Positions 24,947 through 38,911 of a stretch of 64,000 nucleotides of DNA are shown here, in pieces. The stretch's first letter is position 1. Every line of letters starts with the position of its first letter. Source of the DNA: Rosa chinensis (taxonomy: Eukaryota > Streptophyta > Magnoliopsida > Rosales > Rosaceae); NCBI RefSeq assembly GCF_002994745.2, contig NC_037089.1:3388001-3452000 (forward strand), read 5' to 3'. The translations under genes were made by a program, and so were the position numbers. Below the pieces are notes generated by a model. It was not told where the DNA came from and did no database searches. It worked only from the letters and a program-made list of their open reading frames with translations.

Positions 24947-27900
24947 TCAAAATTTGTAAACCATTTCTTCTGTGTAACCAAGTTCTTTTAGTATGCCCCT
25001 GAGCTGCAACAAAGCAAAGAGAGAACTAATCAGAGTGCAAAGCAGGAAGAAGGGAGAATTGGTTATTGGTCATTGGCCATTAAAAAGCACAATATGCCTT
25101 TCTTACCTCTCCTTGTGAATAGTCTTTAGCCTTGCCACCAGATATGTGTTCCATCATTCCAGGAGGACCGCATACCTGCACAAGTAGACAAGTTGAAATG
25201 AAGGTTGGTCGATGAGTTCGAGCAAATATTGAACTAGTAACTAAACTTTTGTTAATTTTCTAAGTTGTACATAGTTATACTATAATACTATACGCAAAAA
25301 GTACACGAGCAACTCTTCCGAATAACACTTACAAGGATGAGAGTATCTTCAGCTGGACCAGGTAAGCCTTTAATTGCCATGTCCTTTGATATGTAGCCTT
25401 TACCTCCTTTCCAACTCTTTGTTGGATTATCTACCGTGTAAAACACCTGAATTTTTTTTTTCATAGAATACAATCATATTCTGTGAGATAAATTATCCAA
25501 TTTGGAATGGCAATAGTAATTTTACAATGAGGCAAATAGTACCTTCAAATTAGGGTGGCTAGCTGCAAGTATGTCAAGTTTCTGTTTAAGCAGTATGTCA
25601 TCTGGTGAGACATTAGCATAAACCAGCGACACCTATGCCATCATCAAAGTTTAACATTTTCCATTAGACAATATGTTCAGGAGGGTATAGTGAATAGTTA
25701 CATTGGATTGACATTAAAAAATGAAGGTCATACGTGTGCACCAAATGTAGAATTGCGAAGGAAACTCTAGTTAGACTCACCTTGGTTGTGTCATCAGGAT
25801 TTTTAAGTATAGCCTCAATGACCTGAAGCATAGGAGTTATACCAGTACCACCTGCAATCTGAATGAAAGAAAGAAATTACACTTGAGAGAGGTAACCAAA
25901 CAGATTTCTTGTACTTGGATCATCATAACCTTATAAGTAGTCAAGAGATGGATATACTTTTGGCCAGAAAAGAGGAAATGATAATTGCACAATAGCAATT
26001 AAAAAGCAGGATATGCCTTTCTCATAATCTGGTTCAAAAACCATATGTTCACAAGCAGTAATAACAATCAACAAATGACTTGCCACTGGCTATTAATTTA
26101 AAACTGTTTCTAGATAACTTGCTCTTACCATGCCAATATGTTTCTTCATGTTGGGAACATATCTCAGCTTTTCAATGGGCCTGCAAGAAAAGATACACCT
26201 GATTATAAGACAACGTCAAGTGTATCCTCTACCTACCATTGCCAGTGGTAAATGTAGGTTACCCCTTCACTTCGACTACATCGCCTGGTTTTAAGCTTGC
26301 AAAATGCTGGCTCATTTTCCCTTCTGGATACACCTACATACAGTTCCAATAAAAGGAAAGAAACATTAAATTGCATCCTTTAATCAATAAATCCTTAAAC
26401 ACACAAAGCAAAGCATCAGAATATGTGACCACCATAGACATCATACCTTAATCAATAAGTCAAAGTATCCCTTGGAATCTGGATCTGATATAGGAGTATA
26501 CCTGGATATATAGGCACGCCAAAAAAAATTTAGAAGTTAAGCAGATAAAAATTGAGAACAACCAGAAAATTGAAAAGTCCTACTATAAATGGATTTCAAA
26601 TGGTACATAATCAAGTTCCAAGAACAGTGATGTTTGGAAAGAAACACTTACGGCCGTATGACATATTTTGGTTTCCCTTCAGCATCTTGTCCAATTGGAG
26701 CCCTAGTGTTACAAGACCACATCAAAAGAAATTAGATATAGTGACGAACTTCCAATAAGAAATTCCATGACAAAGCAGAGTATACCTTGTAATGAGGCAT
26801 GAAGCCACATCTAAACCTAACTTGGCATTTGGGTCAAATGTAAATCTGCAATTTTTGGAGAAAAAAGGTAATCAGTAAAAAAAGCATTTATATGGGGCAT
26901 GCTCGCCCTATTTGCAAATCTCAGAGAAAGTTGAAAACATTTCCCTTTATAGTGCCTCTGATCAAAATAAATTTGAACCAGGAGAAGTATCAAATATCAA
27001 ACAATATGGATAATAAGGTCATTGATGATTGAGAGAGACCAGAAGATTCTACCTGAACAATTGAGTATTGTGGCTAACTCTTGCCGTGTCTTGGAGCTTA
27101 AATTCAGTCCATTTATCTGGGTTAAGTGCTGAAAACACATTAAAAGCAACTATTCAGTATGAATTTAGTGGTGACAAAATAGGATATATGGCATGTCAAG
27201 GAATCATGCTGACATAATAAGTTGCAAATACTTCAAGATGAAAACCTTTCAGCTAAATATATACTCCTAAAAAGTCCAATCAATTTTCTTCTGAGTGTTT
27301 GTGGGAAAAGAGAGACTCACCAATTTTTGGACCAGCCTGTTCTTTGATTTCATCTAGATAAACCTGTGAATGAAAGAAGTAAGTGCATTCAATTCTCAAT
27401 ACCAAATAACAGATTTACTCAAATAACTTGCTACCATGGCTCATATCAAATGACTTGCAGTTAGCTGAAATGCAGCATGTCAATGTATCACGTGCAGGTT
27501 TCACAAAGAAAGCAATGCACATAAAGAACGTGATAACATCTTTCCTTCGACTTATCAATTGATTAAATTTAGTTAACAAGGAAAATCAGATTGTCCGCTG
27601 AAACTTAAGGGATACAAGTGCTAACCCAACGGCACACTAAATCTCCTCTATTCATATCACTCTTTGAGCAGCAGAACTAAATCAATTTTCTTATCAAACA
27701 CACTACTTCTCTTATCGAAAAGAAAAACCAAATGCATGAACCAATTACTCCAAACTCCATAGAATGTGAATGCAGGATCCTCACCTATCATATATACTAC
27801 ACTACTTGAAAATCAAAATCCTACTAATTTTAGTTAACCCAACACTATACTCCAGAATCAACCAGGCCGGCATCGAATACTATATAAATCACGATAAACA

Positions 27901-28194
27901 CAAATTAAGATCACCAAAACCTAATCCAGTACTCCACACACCACAACCACTGAGCTACACTACATTGCAAGAGTGATAAACCGGACCAAAACCTAGACGA
28001 AATCGGCGAGAGAATCTTACCGAATCGGCCGACGACTGGTAGTAGATATACGAGATTCCGCCGGAGACAGCCGCGAGTGCTCCGATTGGAAAGCGGAACC
28101 CGGGCTTAGATTGGCCGGCACCGGCGCCGGCGGCGAACGCAGCGGTGAAGGCTGTTGGGGCGGCCTTGGCCAGTCTCTGAAAGAAGGCAGCCAT
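24947..28194 (-). CDS. NADH-cytochrome b5 reductase-like, mitochondrial
   Basis: Thirteen minus-strand exons join in frame to 329 residues: 28021-28194, 27321-27363, 27053-27128, 26786-26845, 26652-26702, 26447-26501, 26263-26333, 26129-26180, 25781-25858, 25543-25632, 25333-25446, 25107-25175, 24947-25003. The enzyme passes electrons from NADH through FAD to cytochrome b5 or a similar acceptor. The FAD motif is RPYTPIS at 134-140, the NADH-binding GGTGITP at 197-203 and CGPPGM at 290-295, ending in the usual aromatic Lys-Phe. The N-terminus (Arg6, Lys10, Ala/Gly-rich) followed by a hydrophobic stretch at about 36-52 fits a mitochondrial presequence and membrane anchor. Arabidopsis CBR2 (At5g20080) has almost the same length (from memory). 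All junctions are GT-AG with consistent phase, so the model is solid. Confidence 0.95.
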
Positions 28195-28596
28195 TTCCCC
28201 TGAAAGAGTGAAAGCAAAGCACAATGGTGAAGAAGAAGACTGAGAAGAATAATCCAAGGGAGGAAACCCTTTCAGTGGGAAATGAAAATGATCTGGTAGA
28301 TACGCGGCGGCCATTAGTTTGTACGCCGCTTGCGTGGAGGTCAGTGATTCGCTGACTGCGGAGGGTGTAACATTCAACGTGCGACTGCGCTGTACCCAAG
28401 TCAGACACTGATATTTTGGATTGGGCTGGCATGAGAGTCGAATATGGGCCTGACCTTTTCATGAGTCTTCGATCTAGCCCAACATACCACGTCGGGACAT
28501 CGGACCTGGATCCATTCTGTGTGGGTCCAATTAATTTTTTTTTTTTCATGAGAAGTTTTTAACAGCAATTTATTCGTCCGCAAACGGGTGTCCGGA

Positions 28597-28627
<31 letters not shown>

Positions 28628-29209
28628 TTATGAACTAAAACGTCTCAAGGACGATGCATTAATAATAGAGGTAAGACCAAAATGACCATTACATATTCTC
28701 TCACTACCATCTATAGATAGACAAGAAGTTGTGATGAAACCTATCAAATCTTGTCAGCCTAGGCTTGAATTTATCGACAGTTGTCGACCCTTAGAGGGAG
28801 CTGCTGTAGAGTAACGACGCTAAAAACCTAGCCCAAGATGGCTAGGGTTGAGAGAGAGCACATCACTCATCTTTTTTAAAGAAATTGTTAGTTCATAAAA
28901 TAAGAAACTTTTTATGTTTTTGTTATGAGAGGTTTCTGCCACAAATAATTTGTTGATTTTGGTGTGGTTTTCTTTTATAAAAACTTTCATTCCTTCATCA
29001 CAAAAGTGTGTCTTCTTTTATTTTACTTTTTTTATGAGAGACATTCTAAGTAATAGTTAAGCAAAAGTGCTACTTTAGTTCTTAGTTAATTCTTACTTCA
29101 AGAAATATGAAGAATTTGTGCAAGCTTTATGTTTTGTTAAAGGCAATTGAGTTCTTGGTCTATTGGTTCCAAAAGTCTTAGATTAAGCAGATTTGTGAGG
29201 TAGCATATT
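28195..29209. other. spacer upstream of the reductase gene
   Basis: Positions 28195-28560 hold its leader and promoter. A (TA)n run at 28596-28620 is followed by a run of T and by sequence to about 28860 that looks like the 3' end of a minus-strand retroposon; I found no target-site duplication. No gene is seen. Confidence 0.45.
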
Positions 29210-29473
29210 CAATTCATCAATTAAATTAAATTTTTATGAGGACCAAAATCAACATACTTGGTGATTTTGACATACAATGTTGCATATCGGTCTCACCAAA
29301 GACTTTCTCCTTAGGCCAAAGTACATTTGTCACATAGCCAAATATGCAAATATGCCCTAAGGTCTTCACATGGGTTGGACCCATTCCATCTCAAGATTGG
29401 AGTCATTAGGTTCCTGTGATAGGTCCAAATTAACCCGATGTTCATGCTGACATATTCTACTGTCAATAACTTA

Positions 29474-29756
29474 GGGCTAGTTTTGGATTTTTGATGTTGT
29501 GAATTAAAATGTTTCGTGTTTGGTAAATAATACTTTTTAAAATGTTGTCAGTACATAAAATAACTTTAGAGTGTGTTTTAATTGAAAACAGTTTCTAAAA
29601 GTAACATATAGATTGCTTTTAAAATCTGCTGTCAGTGACCTGTAATTTTCAATTAAAGCTGCTTTTTATTTATTTACCAAACACAATCAAATCTAAAAAT
29701 TTATACAAAAACAGAATTTTTTTTTTTTTTTAAAGCAAAACAATCTCAAACGGGAT
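29474..29756. mobile_element. probable hAT-type MITE in copy A
   Basis: A 283-bp segment absent from copy B. Its ends read GGGCTAGTTTTGGATT and, on the opposite strand, GATCCCGTTTGAGATT, imperfect terminal inverted repeats of the common plant GGGCYxGTTTGG type. I could not define a clean target duplication. Confidence 0.5.
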
Positions 29757-29835
29757 CATAAAATTAAGTTTCCTTTTAATCACTGAAAAATACCATTATC
29801 ACCACGAGACTGGGGATAGTTACACTGTAAAACAA

Positions 29836-30166
29836 GAGAAAATTTTACAAAAACAGTACCCAAACTAAGGCTGACTCCTAACTTCAGTACCCGACTATGC
29901 AAAACTATCACTTTGGTACCCTAAGTTTGAAGCTCAACCCAAGAATGGTACACGTCGTCCATCACAGTGTTAAGTCTTTGCTACGTGGCAAACCATGAGG
30001 GCCCTCAAAATATACCACGTGGTTAGCTAGTTAACACCGTGATAGACGACGTGTACCATTCTTAGGTCGGACTTCAAAATTGGGGTACTAAAGTGATAGT
30101 TTTGCATAGTCAGATATTGAAGTTAAAAATGAGCCTTAATTCGAGTACTGTTTGTAACATTTTCCC
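29836..30166. mobile_element. Mutator-like MITE with 9-bp target duplication
   Basis: A 331-bp element with ends GAGAAAATTTTACAAAAACA and, on the opposite strand, GGGAAAATGTTACAAACAG. The long imperfect inverted arms extend past 90 bp (for example GACTATGCAAAACTATCACT in the left arm and its complement on the right). The perfect 9-bp duplication GTAAAACAA flanks it at 29827-29835 and 30167-30175. The long arms and 9-bp duplication point to a foldback Mutator-like MITE. It is missing from the sister copy B, so it inserted after the duplication. Confidence 0.88.
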
Positions 30167-30645
30167 GTAAAACAAAGAAATTTATCAAGTGGAATTAAGC
30201 AATGAATAAATGATTCACAAATTGACTAGTGGGATTAAACAAAGTTCAACTCATCAATTCAATTAAATTTTTATGAGGACCAAAATCAACATGTTTGATG
30301 ATTTTGACGTACAATGTTGCGCGAACAAGCTTGGTCCAAAGTTCATTTGCCACGTAGCCAAATATGCAAATATGCCCTAAGGGCTTCACATGGGTCGGAC
30401 CCCATTCCATCTCAAGATTGGAGTCATTAGGTTTTGGTGATACGTCCAAATTAACCCCAATGCTGACAGATTCCACTGTCAATGACTTGGAACAGTAAAA
30501 AAGTAAGTAAAAGTTTCCTTTTAATCACTGAAAAATACCATATATTCTCACCACGAGACTAGGGATGGTAAAACTGTAAAACAAAGAAATTTATCAAGTG
30601 GGATTAAGCAATGAAGAAATGATTCACAAATTGACCAGTGAGTGA

Positions 30646-31430
30646 TGCATGTGATGATGATGAGGAAGAGAAGGACAAGGATGACGATACGTTTATCGTT
30701 TTCAGTTTATGTATATTGGTCACTTTCTCAACCATGTATAGCTGGATTACAAAAAATGAAGAGAGATTGGTTCATATTGAAACTGTCACCCTCATTTGAA
30801 ACTTTAGCCACAGAATGAATGACACACACTAGCAAAGGGGTAGGTCCCTTCAAATACAGAAAGATATTGCTGGAGAAAGCAATTTCTCCTGGAGATTGCC
30901 TGAATCTTCAACTGGACAAGCAGAAAGATATTTTTGCTGGTGTTTTATACTATAAATGGTAAACTTTTTAGGGGAAGAGATATTTTAGTTTCTTATATTA
31001 CTATAAAAGGCCGTATGCAATTATTCAAAATGGTGAACTCTGTACTTCAAACTCTGTTTGTTTCTCATATGTGCGAAGGTTAACACAGTACGTTGCTTTT
31101 CATTCCGACGTGACGGTGAAAGTCACTCTCTTAAGTTTTGGCTATAAAAACTCCGGCAAAGCAAATTTTGAAAAGTTCTATAGTACATACCAGTATGTCA
31201 TACTCACATTTACAAATATGACAACAAATTTGTTGTCATTGTGATAACTTGAGTCATATTTTGTAGTTCTATTAGTAGTAATTACACCACCTACGACCTT
31301 GTTACAAATTTTTGAACAAATTTGTTGTCAATATTGTAATTTTAATTTATAGAAATTGTAATTTTTGTTCAAATAGATGTAAAATCAATGTATGATAAAC
31401 ATCACATTATCATAACTTGTCTCGCAAATT
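30646..31430. other. spacer
   Basis: AT-rich sequence with no gene or bounded repeat that I can support. Confidence 0.45.
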
Positions 31431-31685
31431 TTAGCAGTCAAAACATTCATGCTCAACATTTTGGCCCTCCGAATTTTGGATGTGATAACAACAGAGACAT
31501 AAACCCAATTTGATTTGTTGTTTAACAATCTCAACCAATGGAATGTATATGACATGTGTCACTGATCTGGCTGGTGATGAAGAATCCTTGAATAAACTTG
31601 CAACAATTAGTACTATGGTACCCGTGAAGATAACAAGAATTGCTATATAAACTTTGTCTAGGTGAATGGACTTGGAAAAAGACAT
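31431..31685 (-). CDS. candidate single-pass membrane microprotein (unrecognised)
   Basis: An 84-residue frame that I do not recognise. Residues 12-32 (VYIAILVIFTGTIVLIVASLF) form a strong predicted transmembrane helix after a short basic start. The C-terminal third has seven Cys and His residues (CLCC, CYH, HECFDC pattern). On the minus strand a TATA-like CATTATATAGA at 31754-31764 lies about 70 bp upstream of the ATG, which is the best argument that it is transcribed. Nothing else supports expression, and chance open frames of this length occur in spacers. Treat as a hypothesis. Confidence 0.22.
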   Translation of the reverse strand: MSFSKSIHLDKVYIAILVIFTGTIVLIVASLFKDSSSPARSVTHVIYIPLVEIVKQQIKLGLCLCCYHIQNSEGQNVEHECFDC

Positions 31686-31764
31686 ATCTACGTGTCGATC
31701 TGTGTTTTGCTGAGTCCAAATGGACGTTCCAATAATTGGAGTCCGAAACCTGTTCTATATAATG

Positions 31765-32904
31765 CGTGATGAGTTTAGTACTCACTGGTTGATGTAGATT
31801 GAAGAAGACTTTTTGTTAGTTCATTGGTAAGCAGCCAGGTACAAGCAACACCTGTGATCTCATGCTCTATGGAGATTCGAGATCGAAGATTGGAGGAAGG
31901 CGGATCCAATCCAGGGTTGCCAGCAGTGAACACATTGAACTGTTTAAGTGTTCAACCGGTTCATATTTTGCTCTTTTTTGGTGTTCACGAATTACTTTAA
32001 AGACAATTGATATGCAGCATTATTTGCTTAATTGTAAGTCAATGTGTTTTGCTCGTAGGTGGAAATTCAGCCATCAAGAAACTACATATTCAATCCATGG
32101 CAGATCCAATCAAGGAGTGCTAATGACAAAAATAAATTGCTAATGACATTGTTTAAAGTGAACGAGCAAGATGTTAGATAATTAAATTGCTTCGAAAAAA
32201 TCTAAAGAAATGAATGACCGTGGAGTTTACACTGTCTAACAACAATGAAAACGAGAGGTGTCGGTCACATTGTATTTCTGGGTGCGTTGAAGACTATCAA
32301 AGTTTCACTGCAGACAATTAGCTGAGCACTCACCATCATAGAAGTAAATCACCATAGAGTCCTGGGCACACTGCAATCCTTATCAGACAATAATAAATAC
32401 AAGGCCAAGGTAGTAACTAGAGTCTTCACTAACATAGATATTTTGGCATTCAATTTTCTTCAGTTGCATTATATTACAACTTGGTTTTTTCAACGGCTGA
32501 GAATGATGCCATATTGGCAAAACCTGACAAGAAATGTGTGTAGATTCCTTGTAACTTTTCGTGATTGGACCTTCAGTCTGATCATTTCCATATATCATAT
32601 AAAAGCCCACAAAAGGTTGCAACTCTATGTCTTGACTCCCCTAGTGGTCTGCAGATGCCTCCTTATAATTCTCACTTAAATCAATGAATTCTTCTTAAGG
32701 GTTTTGGTAGTTAGCCTGTAATACTGTAACTCCTGCACTAGTTTAGTGTAGCTTCTGAGTTTAGGATCTGGGGTCTGAAAATCTTCCATAGATTCTTTAG
32801 ATCCTTATGCTCTTGGGTTTCTTTTTCTCCAAGTAAGACCATGTATGCTAGTAGAAGTAGAAATATGCTCCTGGGTTCTTGATTGGTGCAGGGCTAGCCT
32901 GACA
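31765..32904. other. promoter and leader of the racemase-family gene
   Basis: No further gene seen. A 3' splice-site-like TTGATTGGTGCAG ends at about 32891, shortly before the racemase start codon, so a leader intron is likely. Confidence 0.4.
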
Positions 32905-34233
32905 ATGTCCTTCCACACCCAAAATCGTCCTACTCATCTTCTCGGGGTTCTAAGCGAAAACCGAACCCAAAACAGAACCAAATCAAGCCCATCTGTAGCT
33001 GTACAAGTATCCTCAGTCCTACAAACTAATGGAAAAAGTGGAAATGGGAAGGGAAATCTATCTGATCAGTCTAAGAAAGGCATGGCTCTGAAAAAGTGTC
33101 AAGTCCCCAATTTTGTACTAAGCCAACCAAACACTGTGGGCATCATTGGAGGAGTGTCTGTATATTCTAGCCTGCTTTTCTTGGAGAAGCTTGTTTGGTG
33201 GAGTCTGAAAGATGGAGGAGAATGCCCACCTTTTCTTGTGTGCAGTGATACAACACAATATAAAGAGCTTCCGATTCGCAGTTTGTTTCAATCACTCAAG
33301 AGAAAAGCTACTGAGATGAAATATTCAAGCAGCAATTGGGCCATCATTGACAGCTTGTGTCAAAAAAGGGCATTTCTCGAGAACTCTGGAGCTCGATGCA
33401 TAGTGATGCCCTGCCATCTGTCTCATGCTTGGCATGAACAGATTTCTGAGGACTGTTCTTTGAGTTTCCTTCATGTTGGTGAGTGTGTTGCTAGAGAGCT
33501 CAGAGAAGCGAAGATGAGGCCACTCGAAACTGGGAGTAATGTGAGAATTGGGGTGCTTGCTGCTGATGCAACTTTAACTGCTGGTTTTTACCAGCAGAAG
33601 CTGAGAAATCAGGTATACAATTTGAGGCAGCTTATACGAACCAAGCTTGATTTACATTGTATACTAATTTTAACATATTTCGGGTCTAGTGGTCGTCTAA
33701 ACTGATGGTAAGAGTCTTGGTTCCAGGATGTTAAGAGTCTCTTTGTCTGCATTTCTACAGCTTGAGCTTTCGAGTCTAGTGGTTGTCTAATTCTAATATA
33801 GTACCGTGCAAGCTTATTTACATTCATCAGAGTCATGTAGAAGCGATGAGCATGGACATTAAGTGATACTAACTAGCACACAGATAGTTTTGTTCAAAAT
33901 GGGTGTCACTGAAACAGTTTTCTTTGTTTGTTTTGAATGGCAAATGTACAGGACTTTGAGGTGGTTGTACCAGACAAAGCGACGATGGAACATGTTGTGA
34001 CTCCTGCAATCGAGGCATTGAAGAGAAGAGACCTGGAAGGGGCACGAAATCTGTTAAGAATCGCGGTGCAGATTCTGTTGGTGAGGGGTGTGAACATCGT
34101 CATCATCGCTTCTGATGAATTGCAGGGTGTTCTGCCTCATGATGATCCTCTTCTTAAGAAATGTATTGATCCCATGGATGCTTTGGCCAGGTCAACCATA
34201 AAATGGGCAAAGGCCACAGGAAATGGTGGATGA
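32905..34233 (+). CDS. Asp/Glu racemase-family protein
   Basis: Exons 32905-33612 and 33952-34233 join in phase 0 to 329 residues. The fold is shown by GIIGGVS near residue 80, the substrate-loop-like VCSDTTQY, and IVMPCHLSHAW, whose Cys170 matches the first catalytic cysteine of the PCNT/A motif. The second family motif, normally GCTE, reads ASDE here with Ser290 in place of Cys. Classical enzymes use two cysteines to racemise aspartate or glutamate by two-base proton transfer, so this protein may do a different or one-base reaction. The N-terminal 75 residues are polar and probably a chloroplast transit peptide. Arabidopsis At1g15410 is annotated with the same family (from memory). The ATG at 32905 is chosen because a splice-acceptor-like sequence precedes it; an in-frame ATG at 32845 would add 20 residues. 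The gene converges on the NUDT19-like gene. Confidence 0.88.
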
Positions 34234-34793
34234 AGAGAGCTCATCGCGCAGCAGACCCAAATAAGATGTACAAAATCTTGCTGTCATTGGTGAAGACTTT
34301 GTGTTTATAAACCAAGGTACTTTTCTAAACAGAAGCATTAAGATCTTGAGATGAGACTCGAGGCATATAAAGAAGGAAGGGCCTAAAAAGCAACACACCT
34401 GAAGTTGATCAAGATTCAATGACAAGCAGTCGTGTTATTCTGTTTTTATACACTAGGATTATATTATGCTCTGTCTAGCTTGCCTGCACATTCATTGACA
34501 TTTGTAGTAATAAATCAATTTCAACCCACAAGAGGAGAAGATTAGTATTATAAGTAAATTACTTCCGAATTCATAAGATTCACAACATATATACACAGAC
34601 GTTACATCTGGACGAGCAATGTGATCAATCAAAAATTAAACAATAAACTGTTGCAAGGATGGAACGGTAGGAACATTCTTGAAAAGGAATAGAGAAATTC
34701 AGATATTGAATACCCTAAATGTAACCTGAGCTTCGTTCAGAATCAAAAGAGAACTAATTCAGGAATTTGGTATATGGATGAATTGAATCACTA
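34234..34793. other. convergent 3' region between the racemase and Nudix genes
   Basis: Holds both 3' UTRs. AATAAATC at about 34509 is a likely poly(A) signal for the plus-strand gene. Confidence 0.5.
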
Positions 34794-36850
<2,057 letters not shown>

Positions 36851-37430
36851 GTTTCCATTGGGTGATTGCTATGACTATGTGTCTTTTTTTTGGCAGAGAG
36901 CCGACGGAGGTTGGTGGTGACTAAGGGCTCTGGTGTATCGACAACTGTCCTAACCGAGACTCGTGCCTGCTTGTAAGACTTGCAGCCACAAAATCAAAAT
37001 CTCGAGAGCCAGGACCCTTCAAACCTATGAACCATATTGGTGTTGGATAAATTGATTGTATGAATGTGATCTTTGATCTTACGAATGTGGAATGTCCGAT
37101 GCATTCAACACCGATGTGCTGCTTCGAAACATACCACATTGTGTAGGTACAACATGAGAAATATGTATGTAAAAAATATAGATATTTTATTGCTGATTTG
37201 GCACAGTACAATCACATTTACCATAATCAAGAAACTCTCTTATTTGATGTTGTAAAACAATTGCTAGTTTTGCAACAAGATACTATGACACACTAGGGAA
37301 CCAGAATAAGAAACATAAAACCTATTGACCTCATCCACAACCAACAGGGACCAAATATTGAAAACAACAAATCTTCCTGGACCACAAATATTTCAAAACT
37401 CGGCAGCAGCATAAGACCTTGAACTCGAAC
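36851..37430. other. NUDT19-like promoter and CCCH gene 3' UTR
   Basis: About 580 bp holding the upstream region of one minus-strand gene and the 3' UTR of the next. No gene is seen. Confidence 0.5.
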
Positions 37431-38911
37431 TTAGCTCTCCACCAGCGGGACATCATCAAGCCAGTCACCATATATGCGATTGATTTGATTGATCTTCTTG
37501 GATCCTCTCCATTTAAATCCGCACTTCTTACCCTGAACTTCTTCGTTTACAGCAGCAGGAATTGCTGCCATTGCAATTGTAGATGGATCATTAGCGGGAA
37601 CAGTTTGTGGTTTCGTTGAAATGGGAGCACTTGTCATCACTTCTGCTTCAACCCGCACCCCAGGCACTTGTAACTCTGAGATCAAAAGTTCAATTTTAGA
37701 TAAAGGGTCAATCGAAGTATAAATGCATACGCCAAATTCAAAATCATCTCATGAGCATGGAAAAATGTGACAACAGGCTCATACAAGAAGTCCTCCATGA
37801 GCATGATAATGTATACACCAAGTAAACGAAAACAAAAGTTAAAATGCAACACACAACATAAAAACATAATACACAAGTGTAGAGATTGAAGTACAAGCAT
37901 GATAGCAAACACTGAATCAGGTATAAAGAACTGAGATTCACTCAGTCTAACAGTTTTACAGTTCTGTTCCAGGCAACTTCACCAATAGAGACCAGTGCCA
38001 AATATGGTTTTTGAACGAAATTCAGAGTCAAACTAGGTTTAAAGTTAATATGAATATAAACTCCTGTTCAGCGTTACTAAGCAGAGGACCAATAAGCACA
38101 TAGTGACAATGCAAATGCAACATACTGAGAACTAGGAAATACCTGCTTGCCCATGAGCAAAGTGACACTTCTCACCAAATGGACATTTTCCCGTTTGCTC
38201 CCACTTATTACATATCTTAGTCTTCCAATAAGGCTTCATGTTTACTCGAAATGCATCCATACCAGTGTTCACAGGCCTATTATCCTCGGAATGATTAGTG
38301 CTACTCACTTGTGTCATTGGTGCTCCTGTAGTCCCAATGCTGATTGCTGCATTCTCCCTATACCTACCCGAATCCTCCCTAAACTTTGCCGGTTCTTCAT
38401 GAAGAAAGTTACACCTATCTCCATAAGGACACTCCTCGCCGTTATTAAACTTCTTGCACAGCTTCATCCTGTGAATTATCTTCTGATCATCCTCCCAATT
38501 ACCAGTTAGTGGCCTGTCCTCGTCGCGCACTGTGACAAGCTCTTGCCAATTGGGAGGCGGCTGGCGAATGTCTTCAATGCCATGTGCATAGTTGCAATTC
38601 TCACCATTCCTACAGGAACCATTCTTAAAATTTGCACACAGACGAGTCTTGTAAAAAATGTTGTTTGCTCCTCTATTAACCGGAGCATTCGGTGGGTGCA
38701 GTCTAGAGTTGTTCATAGGCGGGTATGGCATCGGATTCGATTGGGGTTCTTCGGAATTCCGAGGTCTCTTAAAGGGTGGAGCTTGCTGCTCAAACTGAGA
38801 ATGGTGATCTTCATTGTTCATAGGGAAAGGAGGCCAGCAATTAACAGCATCACTGCCTCCAACATAAAGTGATTGGACCGGCATAAACGATGTTTGATCA
38901 GAAAAATTCAT
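37431..38911 (-). CDS. CCCH zinc-finger protein, C3H39-like, three fingers
   Basis: Exons 38143-38911 and 37431-37675 join (G then AG) to 337 residues. The three fingers are C92-x7-C100-x5-C106-x3-H110, C152-x8-C161-x5-C167-x3-H171 and C234-x8-C243-x5-C249-x3-H253. Each is preceded by a short basic lead-in of the type YKTRLC, RMKLC or WKTKIC, as in tandem CCCH proteins that bind AU-rich RNA. The N-terminal 85 residues are Pro/Asn-rich; the C-terminal tail holds CGFKWRGSKKINQINRIYGD, which is conserved in the plant group with C3H39 (At3g19360) as I recall it. It is probably a nuclear or cytosolic mRNA regulator. The start codon ATG follows an acceptor-like TTTCTGAG, so the leader probably holds an intron. 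It is unrelated to the C3H17-like gene except for sharing CCCH fingers. Confidence 0.9.

Larger units (their letters stand above)
29210..30645 (+). repeat. tandem duplication of a ~400-bp segment, copy A interrupted by two MITEs
   Basis: Copy A is 29210-30244 and copy B 30245-30645. Shared words run in the same order through both: TTTTTATGAGGACCAAAATC, CCAAATATGCAAATATGCCC, CATCTCAAGATTGGAGTCAT, TTTCCTTTTAATCACTG, and AATGATTCACAAATTGAC. Removing the two inserts (29474-29756 and 29836-30166 plus one target duplication) leaves copy A at about 412 bp, against 401 bp for copy B. Confidence 0.88.

Noticed and set aside
32845..32904. Upstream ATG adding 20 residues to the racemase-family protein
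   Set aside because: The added residues span an acceptor-like GGTGCAG and are unlike a transit peptide start; the ATG at 32905 is favoured.
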